DNA of 64,000 nt from Vibrio diabolicus (lineage in GTDB: Bacteria > Pseudomonadota > Gammaproteobacteria > Enterobacterales > Vibrionaceae). Where the stretch lies: the NCBI GenBank assembly GCA_001048675.1, contig CCKK01000003.1:682001-746000 (forward strand). Direction: 5' to 3'. The position numbers and the translations under genes were made by a program. How positions within the stretch are numbered: the first letter of the stretch is position 1; every line of letters begins with the position of its first letter. Shown one piece after another: positions 53,326 to 64,000 of this stretch. The notes under the pieces are model-generated. The model worked only from the letters and a program-made list of their open reading frames with translations. It made no database searches and had not been told where the DNA came from.

Positions 53326-53571
53326 TTACTCAAACGTCACTTCATCAAAATGCGGATTGGCTTTGAGCGCGCGCATTGCAACTAATTGTTCAGTCGGGAA
53401 GGCGATGTGCTCACCATCCATATCTAAAAACAAGCACTCTTGTCGCTGCATGTCGTAGCCTGTGTCGAACGCGTTGCCCTGATGAGTTTCACCATTTTTT
53501 AGTGTGATCTCGATCGGGAGCTTAAACATACAGGCGATTTCAATAAAATCGTATTGGCTGCAAGTCACCAT
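53326..53571 (-). CDS. Rof-like Rho-binding antiterminator family protein
   Basis: This 81-residue protein resembles Rof (YaeO), which binds the Rho RNA site and blocks Rho-dependent termination. The pattern C.QYD.IE.AC at residues 4-14, PIEITLKNGETHQGNAFD and QECLFLDMDGE fits the family's small OB-like fold. AAAGGAG is placed seven bases before the ATG. It is monocistronic and close to the end of the pump operon. Identification rests on pattern only; the similarity is modest, so Rho binding is inference. Confidence 0.7.
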   Translation of the reverse strand: MVTCSQYDFIEIACMFKLPIEITLKNGETHQGNAFDTGYDMQRQECLFLDMDGEHIAFPTEQLVAMRALKANPHFDEVTFE

Positions 53572-53751
53572 AGTTTTCTCCTTTCAAACCGACGCAGTAT
53601 TCAGAAGGTTTGAGAACCGTATCCTTAAATAGAAGACGTTTGATTGAAACTGAATCTTCATCTTACACCTCATTTTGGTCACGAAATAGACATACACGCA
53701 CGTTTTAATAAACCTACTGTTGAGCGTTCGCAAGCGAGACAAAACTACGAT

Positions 53752-54879
53752 ATGTCTGAAACGATACTTAAGCGCACATACCTAACGAGTGAACAAAAGC
53801 CAAGTTCACTGATTCCGCCTCAAACCTACCATGCGCAGTTGGCGCACCGTGTTCACCACTCGCCTCAATTTGAAAACGGCCGCGTTAAAAACGAGATGCC
53901 AAATGTGCCTAGTCCGCAATCATTCTGGCAGGTGTGTTGGAGTTATCTTGGTGGTAGAACGCCGTTGAGTCCTAACGAACATCTGCCACATTCCCCAATT
54001 CAACCTACGCAGTTTGCGCAGCGAAGTGAATCGATGCGCCTTGCTTGGCTGGGCCATTCCACTATGCTGGTGGAGGTCGATGGCATTCGAATTCTGACCG
54101 ATCCGGTATTTGATTACGCTTCTCCGTTCATCGCAAAAGCGTGGTTTGAACGCAATATTCCCAATACTCACGCCAGAGATTGTTTGCCGATTCCTGAAAT
54201 TATCGTGATTTCGCACGATCATTACGACCATTTAGAAGCATCGACCATACGTTTCTACGCCGATAAGCCCGTGACGTTTTATGTGCCCTTAGGGGTTGGC
54301 AAGCATCTGATAAAGTGGGGCGTTTGCGCAGACAACATCGTGGAATTCGATTGGTGGGATAGCGTGCACTATGCTGGAATCGAACTGATTTGTACGCCCG
54401 CTAACCATAATTCGGGTCGTACTTATTTCGATAAAAACTCGACCTTGTGGGCTTCTTGGGTCATCAAAGGCAAAGAAGAGACGCTCTATTTTAGTGGCGA
54501 TTCAGCTTACGATTCGCACTTTTCCGAGATCGCACAGCGATGTGGGCCAATCGACATTGCCTGTTTGGAAGTGGCTGCCGATGTAAAAGGCCAAGGTTAT
54601 CCGGTCGAAAACTGGGGGCACATGCAGGCTCATCATACCGTGCAAGCGTTTCGCGATTTAAATGCGAAAAAACTGTTGCCAGTACATTGGGCTACATACG
54701 AACTGTTTACTCACCGCTGGGACGAACCGATTTTAGATTTGCTTGCCCATTGTCAAAAAGAACATATAACGCTGCTGACGCCAATGCCGGGGGAGAGTTT
54801 TTACGTTCATCAAGAACATATAAATAAACAATGGTGGCGAGAAAAAGAAATATGTGAGCCAGATATAATTTTGACTTAA
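53752..54879 (+). CDS. MBL-fold hydrolase, UlaG/NAPE-PLD-like
   Basis: From ATG 53752 (MSETILKRTY) this is a 375-residue protein; a TTG at 53644 would give 411. The metallo-beta-lactamase domain has an intact two-metal site: LAWLGHSTMLVEVDGIRILTDPVF, ISHDHYDHLE (HxHxDH), CTPANHNSGRT, LYFSGDSAYD and LLPVHWATYEL. The GHSTxL and ILTDPVF features and the NWGHMQAHHTVQAF loop match the NAPE-PLD/RomA branch, whose bacterial members act on lipid-like or phosphodiester substrates. No signal peptide is present. It is followed by a terminator. Confidence 0.9.
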   Translation: MSETILKRTYLTSEQKPSSLIPPQTYHAQLAHRVHHSPQFENGRVKNEMPNVPSPQSFWQVCWSYLGGRTPLSPNEHLPHSPIQPTQFAQRSESMRLAWLGHSTMLVEVDGIRILTDPVFDYASPFIAKAWFERNIPNTHARDCLPIPEIIVISHDHYDHLEASTIRFYADKPVTFYVPLGVGKHLIKWGVCADNIVEFDWWDSVHYAGIELICTPANHNSGRTYFDKNSTLWASWVIKGKEETLYFSGDSAYDSHFSEIAQRCGPIDIACLEVAADVKGQGYPVENWGHMQAHHTVQAFRDLNAKKLLPVHWATYELFTHRWDEPILDLLAHCQKEHITLLTPMPGESFYVHQEHINKQWWREKEICEPDIILT

Positions 54880-54915
54880 TAACATGATCTTACTTCAATA
54901 ATTATTTTATAAATT

Positions 54916-54951
54916 AACCTTGTTATTTTCAGAATATAACAAGGTTTTTAC
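54916..54951 (+). terminator. Intrinsic terminator
   Basis: The stem AACCTTGTTAT / ATAACAAGGTT is followed by TTTTA. It ends the UlaG-like gene. Confidence 0.85.
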
Positions 54952-55335
54952 TGGTCATTGAAATTCAAAATTTCCATAGGTTCACTTTCCAATTGTGATC
55001 TCACGCTTTTATAAATCGATTGGTGTCATTTTTTGATACTTTTCATCTGAAAATTTGCGCTCTTATCAGAAAAGTTTTAGTAAAAATCTTTGCCATCTTA
55101 ATTTTACTCTTCAAAACAATTATACTGACTATTATCTTGATAAGCCCATAGTGCAATGGCCATAACTTGTTCAGGGTGGGTAAAATGCGTCCAGTTAAAG
55201 AAAAGTAAAAAATTTTAATGGATAAGATATGTTTTACGCCAACAAGATAGAATATTGAGACCAAAATCACAAGAGTAGGACTCTCTTAAATTTATCATCA
55301 TGGATGCTGAATAAATAAAATACAGGCATTGTTAG
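54952..55335. other. AT-rich intergenic region before the HTH regulator gene
   Basis: About 380 bases of strongly AT-rich sequence. A 75-codon minus-strand frame at 55043-55270 has no ribosome-binding site, is made of low-complexity I/K/L codons and is not called. The regulator promoter must lie near the right end. No repeat or operator is obvious. The low GC contrasts with the gene at 56219. Confidence 0.4.
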
Positions 55336-56103
55336 ATGAATAATTCTGCAACGTATTTACTTGCTGCTTTACGAGAAAAAATAAAAGAAAAAGGCATTGG
55401 ATATTCCGAGCTTTCTATTGGACTTGGAATCCCGCTTTCTACTATAAAAAGGCAGCTTCACAATACGTCTCTTGGTTTAGATAAAATCTTGTTGTACGCC
55501 ACGCACCTTGATACGGATTTGGTTGAGTTATCCATGCGAGGTAAGCAGCTGCAGCAAGAGAGTGAACAGTTTATCACCGACACCAACAGTGAGATTTTTC
55601 ATCAATATCCTCACTTATTTGATTTTCTTTATCTTTTGCGTCGACCTGAGTGGTCTTTAGAAGAGATCGCTCGGAGATACCAGCTGAGTGATACTTCCGT
55701 TGCGCTCTATTTACGTGCACTAGAAATGATGGATTACATTGAACTGAAAGGGGATAAAAACTATCAATTTAAAGATACAGGCCGCTTTATTTTTGAAGAA
55801 GGTTCACATTTAGACACGCTATTTGCACAGCGCTTTCGTGAAGAAGTGTTTAGCCACGATATTCGACCTCCAATTTGTGTTGGACGCATTGCGATTACCG
55901 AAGAACAAGAAGAAAAACTGGCAAATGAAGTGTACAACAAATTAATTGAGTTTGATGTTCAAAATAAAACCAGTGAAAACAGTCAACGCCTAAAAAACGT
56001 TTTACTCACTTTTACGCCTGGTAATCAGATATTTTTGGCTGACACAATTCCGAATATTAATGGCGATTTATTAAAAGCCATCACTGTCGCTAAAGAAAAA
56101 TAA
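55336..56103 (+). CDS. HTH-type transcriptional regulator (XRE-like N-terminus)
   Basis: This 255-residue protein starts with a lambda-repressor-like helix-turn-helix (ALREKIKEKGIGYSELSIGLGIPLSTIKRQLHN, residues 11-43). A middle segment looks like a second winged helix (WSLEEIARRYQLSDTSVALYLRALEMMDYIEL, near residues 105-136), and the C-terminal domain includes RFREEVF and LTFTPGNQIFLADT. No known ligand domain is recognised. It is followed after 115 bases by a large exported glucosidase gene, and the two may be linked in control. The ATG lacks a strong ribosome site. The DNA is AT-richer than that of its neighbour. Confidence 0.8.
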   Translation: MNNSATYLLAALREKIKEKGIGYSELSIGLGIPLSTIKRQLHNTSLGLDKILLYATHLDTDLVELSMRGKQLQQESEQFITDTNSEIFHQYPHLFDFLYLLRRPEWSLEEIARRYQLSDTSVALYLRALEMMDYIELKGDKNYQFKDTGRFIFEEGSHLDTLFAQRFREEVFSHDIRPPICVGRIAITEEQEEKLANEVYNKLIEFDVQNKTSENSQRLKNVLLTFTPGNQIFLADTIPNINGDLLKAITVAKEK

Positions 56104-56209
56104 AAGAATAATTATCAGAAGCTTGTGCTTATTTAGTGCGAGCCGGGCTTCTGCACACTAAAAACACTCATTTATATAAATGAGAATATAAAAATAACGT
56201 AAATAATAG

Positions 56210-58909
<2,700 letters not shown>

Positions 58910-58988
58910 ATCGTACACATTAGGCGCTTTGGATGACCCCCTAGCATTCGTAGCGCTTAACGAACGATAATTCAGTGATAAATAAGAC

Positions 58989-59020
58989 AAACCGGACTGT
59001 ATTGGCAGTCCGGTTTTTTT
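58989..59020. terminator. Intrinsic terminator after ygjK
   Basis: An 11-bp stem AAACCGGACTG / CAGTCCGGTTT with loop TATTGG is followed by seven T in all. Confidence 0.92.
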
Positions 59021-59041
59021 ATGTCTCTTGTCACACAGATT

Positions 59042-59554
59042 TTAGTGCTGGGTCAGGGCGCGTTGCCAAATCGAAAGCATCTCTTCACTAAACAAGTAAA
59101 AGCGCATGTCGAGTGCCGCGTATTCCGGTCTTTGGCAAACGGCCATCGCGACTTCTGCTGCTTCTTGGGGCGGGTAACCATACACTCCGCAAGAAATCGC
59201 AGGCAGTGCCACACTTTGGCAATGCTTGTCGAGCGCGAGATCCAGCGAACGTTGATATGCAGATTCCAACACCGCTTTTGGATCGGCGAATTTATCGTAA
59301 ATCGGGCCAACGGCATGAATGACGTAACGCGCGTTTAAATTGCCAGCCTCAGTAATGCGTGCGTCACCAAACGGGCATCGAATACCGTCGACATCATCAA
59401 CGGCATAACACGCATTGATAAGCGCAGGCCCTGCTGCGCGATGAATGGCACCATCGACGCCACCTCCGCCGAGCATTCTCGGGTTTGCTGCATTCACGAT
59501 GGCATCGACATGTGCGGTGGTGATGTCGCCTTGGACTAACGAGATCGCGTTCAT
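59042..59554 (-). CDS. Macrodomain O-acetyl-ADP-ribose deacetylase (YmdB-like)
   Basis: This 170-residue macrodomain protein has ADP-ribose-binding motifs: QGDITTAHVDAIVNAANPRMLGGGGVDGAIHRAAG at residues 8-42, with the conserved NAAN and GGGGVDGAIH, and ALPAISCGVYGYP in the second half. YmdB members remove acetyl from O-acetyl-ADP-ribose and also modulate RNase III in E. coli. Length is as expected. It is separated from the VOC gene in the same direction by 58 bases, so it may be cotranscribed with it. Confidence 0.94.
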   Translation of the reverse strand: MNAISLVQGDITTAHVDAIVNAANPRMLGGGGVDGAIHRAAGPALINACYAVDDVDGIRCPFGDARITEAGNLNARYVIHAVGPIYDKFADPKAVLESAYQRSLDLALDKHCQSVALPAISCGVYGYPPQEAAEVAMAVCQRPEYAALDMRFYLFSEEMLSIWQRALTQH

Positions 59555-59612
59555 TTTTTGAGCCTTCTACAATAATGAGAAACAAATGGTCAGTAACACA
59601 GTTAAGTGTAGC

Positions 59613-60038
59613 TTACTCATCAATGACTTGAGGTTTTAACTCGACGACATTTCCTTCCGGATCATGTATATAGAGTGATCTACCGAACCCTTGTGCGCCA
59701 TACCGCTTCGCAAACTCTTCGGTTTCAATGCCGTTCGAACGCAGATATTCCAGTATTTCATTTTCGGAAAAAGGCGCTAGTTGCAGGCAAAAATGGTCAA
59801 TATTACGACCATTTTGAACTGGTGGCTTTCCGCCAAGTTGCCCTAACTCGCTGTCTACCGTCACCACATCAATCAATGCGTTACCAGCCCTGAGCTGGGT
59901 TAAACCAAGCTCCATTACTTCGCGCTCGACAGGGCAGCCCAAAATATCTCGATAGAAATGCAACATGGCGTCGAGGTTGCACGTTCTTAGCACAACATGA
60001 TCAAGGGCTTGGATTGCGATTGGGTTGTTGGTGGGCAT
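59613..60038 (-). CDS. VOC family (glyoxalase-fold) protein
   Basis: The 141-residue protein has the vicinal-oxygen-chelate fold: LDHVVLRTCNLDAMLHFYRDILG (residues 11-33), RNIDHFCLQLAP for the second metal His and SLYIHDPEGNVVELK near the C-terminus with the Glu ligand. Such enzymes include glyoxalase, fosfomycin resistance proteins and dioxygenases, and the sequence does not specify which. It may share a transcript with the macrodomain gene. AAAGGAG lies six bases before the ATG. Confidence 0.92.
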   Translation of the reverse strand: MPTNNPIAIQALDHVVLRTCNLDAMLHFYRDILGCPVEREVMELGLTQLRAGNALIDVVTVDSELGQLGGKPPVQNGRNIDHFCLQLAPFSENEILEYLRSNGIETEEFAKRYGAQGFGRSLYIHDPEGNVVELKPQVIDE

Positions 60039-60192
60039 GCTTCACTCCTTTTGTGCGGTTATGGAAAAGTATACGACCTGAACGTCCATATTGATCGTTA
60101 AGCCATTTTTAACATATGCGCATTTAGTCATAAAGAGTGCGTTTGAGAAGAGAGAAAGAGTTTTTGGCGCAACGCCTTGATGTGCGACCGAG

Positions 60193-61036
60193 TCAGGCGT
60201 TTAGGCCTGTAGCAAATTGGTCACGTGCCCAAGCTCGCAAACATTGATGGGAAGTGCTGGATTCATCTCGTTTATGGAAAATCAGTTTATAGCTGACTGG
60301 CTCGGAAAACATTGGAGTTTGAATGACTTGCAGATTCAAAGCCGATTGCCATTTCTGCGCCAAAGACAGGGGAAGCACGCCTAAGCAATCGTGTTTCGCT
60401 ACATAAAGCATCATGCCAGAGAGCGATGTTGTCATCATTTCCACATCACGCTCTTGCAGCCCTGGCTGGTGAATTTCGGTGTTGCTAACTGGGAAGTCTT
60501 CGTCTCCGACAAACCGACAGTGCTTTTCAGAATAAAACTGTTCTTGTTCGATTTTTCCTGCGATACGTGGGTGATCTTGACGACAAATCACCACCATTGG
60601 CTCTTCAAAGATTGACTCACTGATAAATGATGGGTCATGAATGGTCGTTGGGCTAATAATCAAATCGATCTGTTTAAGTCGTAGATCGTTCAATAACGAA
60701 GGTAAATCCGTATCGGCGCAAATGCTGATCGTGTTGGTTGGTGTGATGCGGTGGAGCAGCGCTTCGTTACAGCTCAGGCGGAAAGTGCTTTGATCGGAAA
60801 TGGCATCATTGATCATCGCAAACGCCTGATGAAATTTAGGTAGCAACTGATGCCCTACAGAAGTGAGTTTGATTTGTCGCCCATCCTTCACAAATAACGA
60901 TTTGTTGGTTTCTTTTTCCTAAACGCTTCATGGATGCGCTAATCGCTGGCTGAGTTAGCCCTAGGTGCTCTGCGGCGCGAGAGTAAGATTGATATTCAGC
61001 AACAATTAAAAAGGTTTGGATTAGATTAAAATCCAT
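60193..61036 (-). pseudogene. LysR-family regulator interrupted by a one-base frameshift
   Basis: The N-terminal helix-turn-helix is read from ATG 61036 (MDFNLIQTFLIVAEYQSYSRAAEHLGLTQPAIS..MKRL). The frame then changes near 60911-60921, and the effector domain continues in the next frame (VKDGRQIKLTSVGHQLLPKF onward). Removing one base, an extra G or A in the GGAAAAAG run, restores a continuous LysR protein of 280 residues; the total of 844 bases is one more than a multiple of three. As written the gene would not make a working regulator. It could be a recent mutation or a sequencing error. It lies downstream of the DUF1254 gene. Confidence 0.85.
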
Positions 61037-61120
61037 ACGATACCTAAATAAAAATAATCACTAGATTCAGTGGGCGTCTCTTTGATTTTTGGGCTAGATG
61101 TTCGCCCTAGGCACCCACCT

Positions 61121-61161
61121 TGAAATAAGCCTCCTTAACGCACTTACGAGCTAAGGAGGCT
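61121..61161 (-). terminator. Intrinsic terminator of the DUF1254 gene
   Basis: The stem AGCCTCCTTA / TAAGGAGGCT is followed on the minus strand by TTATTTC. It ends the DUF1254 mRNA before the broken LysR gene. Confidence 0.7.
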
Positions 61162-61187
61162 ACAGAGTAGTGGTTCGTTAAAACGAA

Positions 61188-62507
61188 TTATTTAACTACT
61201 TTGATTTCAGGCATTTGATACTCACCACTTTGGATTGCATCGTCTGCGCCGTAAAAACGCATGATGGCGTAGAACGGTTTTTCAGGTACTGGCAAGAAGT
61301 TTGGATCGTCTGCTCGGCCTTTCTCGTTCGCACTCATGTAAATGGTGTAGTAACCGTCTTTGTCCGCTTTCATGGTTCGGTCGCCACGGCTGTGACGGTT
61401 TAGGTCGTTTTTCGCCATCAAACGGTTGTCGTTGCCGTAAATAGTAACAGACCAGAATTCGCTGACGTTCGGCGCTTTAAAGCGCATCACGTAATCATGC
61501 TTCGAACCATCCAGTTTTTGACCAGTGCTGTCGAAATCTGATTTACGGTAAGACGCTTCGATAGGTGGTAAACCCCACTGACCAAGGTAAGTACCTTCTG
61601 CAAAAATATCGCGTGGCGCATCACCCAAGGTATCGCGTGTACCAAGCAACGTACGAGCATCTGTCATTTTAGGTGCAAGTTCGACGAGGTGTTCCATGCC
61701 TTTCTTCTCACCAACTTTTGCCAGTTTTAGCTGCTCAGGTGTGAAGTCAGTTTTGCATGGTTCAACGCCGATAGATTGGTATTTGTCCAACCACTGTTTG
61801 TCTGCATTGCCCATCGAGCCATCACATAGCACGAAGTTCACGCGTTCAAGCCATGTTGAATTTTTTGGATCTGGATACGTTCTTTGTACTGGTTGTGGCC
61901 CGTTCTTACCTAAATATTCCGATAGGGTACGAATGTTCCATTGGTCCATGTAGTTAAGCGCGACTTTTGCGTCTTCGTCATTCACTGCCATGATGCGACC
62001 CATCAGCTTCACAAGATTGCTGTCTACGCGAACCACTTCGTCGACAGACGCTGGCACTTCACCTTGCCAATCTTGTGCTGCAAACATGAACTGGCCGCCT
62101 TTTGTGCCGCGAGTACGAGAACTGAACGCTGCGTTGGTGTAGTGGCCCATGTCCATTGTGTGCAAGATCCAGTAACGGCCTTCATCCATATCAGGCACGC
62201 TCACAATGACAGGTTCTGCAGCAACATCTAACCAGCCCATAAGGTGAAGCGTATCGTTATTAATGGTTGGGTGAGCGGTGTAAGAGTCATCAGCTAGAGC
62301 ACGAATATTCTGAAAGCGGTTCAGTGGATAGTTGTTTTCTACCGCCGTGTGATAGAAAAACTTGTACGCTTCATCGATAGAGTAGCCGTAGATATAAGCA
62401 TCTTCTGCAAGATCAACATTGGTGTTAGCCGCAAATACAGAGCTGGCTCCTAGCGCTGATAATCCCAATAGAGTAACGAGTAATTTTTGTTTCATGGCTG
62501 GTTTCAT
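61188..62507 (-). CDS. Exported DUF1254/DUF1214 protein
   Basis: The 439-residue protein has a signal peptide (KLLVTLLGLSALGASSVFA). An N-terminal DUF1254 domain follows (EDAYIYGYSIDEAYKFFYHTAVENNYPLNRFQNIR, then PTINNDTLHLMGWLDVAAEPVIVSVPDM) and a C-terminal DUF1214 domain with FWSVTIYGNDNRLM and KPFYAIMRFYG. Function is unknown; such proteins are found in the periplasm. The start may be ATG 62507 or 62495 (MKQKLLV), and the second makes a neater signal peptide. A LysR gene is divergent from it, with 129 bases between the starts, and may control it. Confidence 0.92.
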   Translation of the reverse strand: MKPAMKQKLLVTLLGLSALGASSVFAANTNVDLAEDAYIYGYSIDEAYKFFYHTAVENNYPLNRFQNIRALADDSYTAHPTINNDTLHLMGWLDVAAEPVIVSVPDMDEGRYWILHTMDMGHYTNAAFSSRTRGTKGGQFMFAAQDWQGEVPASVDEVVRVDSNLVKLMGRIMAVNDEDAKVALNYMDQWNIRTLSEYLGKNGPQPVQRTYPDPKNSTWLERVNFVLCDGSMGNADKQWLDKYQSIGVEPCKTDFTPEQLKLAKVGEKKGMEHLVELAPKMTDARTLLGTRDTLGDAPRDIFAEGTYLGQWGLPPIEASYRKSDFDSTGQKLDGSKHDYVMRFKAPNVSEFWSVTIYGNDNRLMAKNDLNRHSRGDRTMKADKDGYYTIYMSANEKGRADDPNFLPVPEKPFYAIMRFYGADDAIQSGEYQMPEIKVVK

Positions 62508-62636
62508 CCATTTGTTTGTGAGGATATGTTTCCAGCTAAGCTTAGTCGTTAACCCGTTTATTACAGAAATGAATTGTGAGTATTTAGTCTATATCAAAAG
62601 TGATATGCTTTGAGAAAAGCTAAAGAGATAACGTTG

Positions 62637-63551
62637 ATGAACTTTGATTACAATTTGCTCAAGGTGCTTGCGGTGATTCTTGAAACACGCAACACCACAA
62701 CGGCTGCGGAGCGTTTGTGCACCAGCCAGCCTGCTGTGAGTCGAAGCTTGCGTAAAATTCGGGATTTGTTTAACGACGACATTTTAGTGCGTAAGGGCAC
62801 CAATATGGAGCTCACGCCGAAAGCCGAAGAGATCAAAGCGCAGCTTTCTGGGATCATCAACGACATCGACAAGCTAGTGAATGTTTCTCATAGTTTTGAT
62901 CCCGCGATCGAAAGCTGTGTTCTGCGTGTTGCGATCAACTCGTCCATTGCGCAATGGTTTTCTGCCGCGTTTACTCAGCTGCTAGCCAAAGAAGCGCCGT
63001 TTATGAACTTGGTGATCGAAGACTGGACGGAAACCACGCCAGACAAAATTGATGCGGGTGAAATCGCTTTTGGCATCAACTATTTCCCTATGAAATTGCC
63101 GAAGCATCTGGTTCAGAAAAAAGGCGGGCGGGACGACTTTGCTCTGGCCTGCCGCGCGACGCATCCGCATGGTGGCAAACGCATGTATTTGGATGACATT
63201 TCAGAGTACGCGTACGCGGTTCACATCATCCAACATTGGAATGAAAAAGAAGATCATATCTCGCGCTTATTACAGCCTTTTTCAGTTGTCCCAAGAATTC
63301 AACTGCGTACCACGCACATCAACACCATTTTGAATTTGGTTGCGGATAGCGATGTTCTGTTTCCTTGTTCGCGTCACTTGATCAATCAGTTAGATAAGCG
63401 TTTTTCTTTTATCGAATTTGATGACGCGTTGCCGAAATTAGAGGGTAACTTCGGTTACGTTTACAGCGTAAAGCGCCGTAATGATCCGTTGATATTGTGG
63501 GTTAACAATACCGTTGAATCGTTGATGAAGTCGTTAGGCATTGAGTCGTAA
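62637..63551 (+). CDS. LysR-family transcriptional regulator
   Basis: From ATG 62637 (MNFDYNLLKVLAVILETRNTTTAAERLCTSQPAVSRSL), with AAGAG upstream, the protein has 304 residues. The helix-turn-helix lies at residues 18-38 and is followed by ILVRKGTNMELTPKAEEI. The effector domain belongs to the NodD/LeuO-like branch (EIAFGINYFPMKLP, VADSDVLFPCSRHL). It is divergent from the DUF1254 gene and probably regulates it. An upstream TTG at 62610 is in frame but less likely. Confidence 0.92.
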   Translation: MNFDYNLLKVLAVILETRNTTTAAERLCTSQPAVSRSLRKIRDLFNDDILVRKGTNMELTPKAEEIKAQLSGIINDIDKLVNVSHSFDPAIESCVLRVAINSSIAQWFSAAFTQLLAKEAPFMNLVIEDWTETTPDKIDAGEIAFGINYFPMKLPKHLVQKKGGRDDFALACRATHPHGGKRMYLDDISEYAYAVHIIQHWNEKEDHISRLLQPFSVVPRIQLRTTHINTILNLVADSDVLFPCSRHLINQLDKRFSFIEFDDALPKLEGNFGYVYSVKRRNDPLILWVNNTVESLMKSLGIES

Positions 63552-63623
63552 CAATAGTGGGTGAAACGGTTTGAACAACCGGGTTCGATAACGCACTGAT
63601 CCCGGTTGTGTTGCTTGATGCAA

Positions 63624-64000
63624 TTACTCGTATTCAGAAGCGTAAGTTTCTTCATAAGTGTGCGAGTAAAGTTCGAACAGGTTGCCGAATGGGTCTTCTA
63701 GATAGACCATTTTCGCAGGCTTGTTATCGTCTTCTGGGTGGTAACGCATGATGTCCATACGAACTTTGCCACCCAACGCTTCAGTGCGCTTGATTGCACC
63801 TTCAAAATCGTCCGTCTGCAAACAGAAATGGAAGATTCCGATGCGAGAAAAATCCACTTCATGGCGCTCTTGACGCTCTTTCATTTCAAATAATTCAAGT
63901 CCGATGCCATCACTTGTCACTAGATGCGCAATGTTGAAGCCTTTAAAGCCCTCACCAAAGACCGCAATACACATTCTGCCAATTGCGGTTTCGCGTTCTT
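63624..64000 (-). CDS. VOC family protein (5' end outside the window)
   Basis: The frame continues upstream of an internal ATG at 63974 to the window edge (ERETAIGR before MCIAVFGEGFKGFNIAHL), so the start lies beyond 64000. The visible 125 residues contain LVTSDGIGLELFEMKE, FSRIGIFHFCLQTDDFEGAI with the His metal ligand and MVYLEDPFGNLFELYSHTYEE with the Glu ligand, all typical of the glyoxalase/bleomycin-resistance fold. The reaction is unknown. The LysR gene at 62637 is convergent, with about 70 bases between the stops and a GC-rich hairpin (AACCGGG / CCCGGTT). Confidence 0.88.
   Translation of the reverse strand, partial: ERETAIGRMCIAVFGEGFKGFNIAHLVTSDGIGLELFEMKERQERHEVDFSRIGIFHFCLQTDDFEGAIKRTEALGGKVRMDIMRYHPEDDNKPAKMVYLEDPFGNLFELYSHTYEETYASEYE

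Noticed and set aside
54952..55335. 75-codon minus-strand frame at 55043-55270
   Set aside because: Made of I/K/L-rich low-complexity codons in AT-rich DNA with no ribosome site.

Overview
The window looks like Vibrio DNA from the Harveyi clade (V. parahaemolyticus, V. alginolyticus or a close relative), probably the smaller chromosome. The evidence is a secreted chitinase of the 848-residue Vibrio type, a GbpA-like lytic polysaccharide monooxygenase, a chromosomal Qnr pentapeptide protein, NhaD, OmpW and many LysR regulators. The species and chromosome assignment is inferred from gene content recalled from known Vibrio genomes; no search was run. I see no rRNA, tRNA, CRISPR array, insertion sequence, integrase or prophage. 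The region is ordinary accessory-chromosome metabolism with short operons, divergent regulator/target pairs and many bidirectional terminators.

Layout. 1-1.5 kb: start of a chemotaxis receptor, a DCC-family thiol oxidoreductase and a DUF4344 peptidase-like protein. 1.5-7.5 kb: two very similar sodium/glutamate symporters (gltS) flanking an oppositely oriented YtrA-type GntR regulator plus ABC exporter cassette. 7.5-16.3 kb: a two-repeat winged-helix/nuclease-like protein, nagB, the conserved divergent pair maoP/hdfR, DoxX-pirin, and an alkylation-repair operon (Ada-AlkA fusion with ogt). 16.3-22.3 kb: YitT, GFA enzyme, NhaD antiporter with a tiny unlisted membrane ORF upstream, an acyltransferase, and a TetR/hydrolase pair sharing a probable operator. 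22.4-25 kb: chitinase. 25.3-37.3 kb: ppnP, two diguanylate cyclases, a MATE pump behind a terminator-bearing leader, a long RluA-type pseudouridine synthase, a DsbA/atypical metallo-beta-lactamase pair with its LysR, a HAD phosphatase, and a three-gene periplasmic-sensor/cyclase operon.

37.7-46.2 kb: formaldehyde detoxification (frmA-fghA), arylamine N-acetyltransferase, LysR, a siderophore-interacting reductase, an S9 lipoprotein peptidase, and a LysE exporter with its Lrp regulator. 46.4-50.5 kb: chitin LPMO, a qnr-cupin-phosphatase operon, and ompW with an FNR-type promoter but no normal start codon joined to its signal peptide. 50.7-64 kb: emrAB-type pump, a Rof-like protein, an UlaG-like hydrolase, an HTH regulator followed by a YgjK-type GH63 glucosidase, a macrodomain protein, VOC enzymes, a LysR gene broken by one base, and a DUF1254 protein with a divergent LysR.

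Functional themes: chitin use (chitinase, LPMO, nagB), export and detoxification (MATE, EmrAB, Qnr, SIP, FrmA/FghA, NAT, GFA), DNA alkylation repair and c-di-GMP signalling. The most unusual signals are in non-coding DNA and gene edges: orphan terminators upstream of the MATE gene and of the second gltS, the paired TetR operators, the FNR box and missing start of ompW, the frameshifted LysR, and the 38-codon ORF before nhaD.
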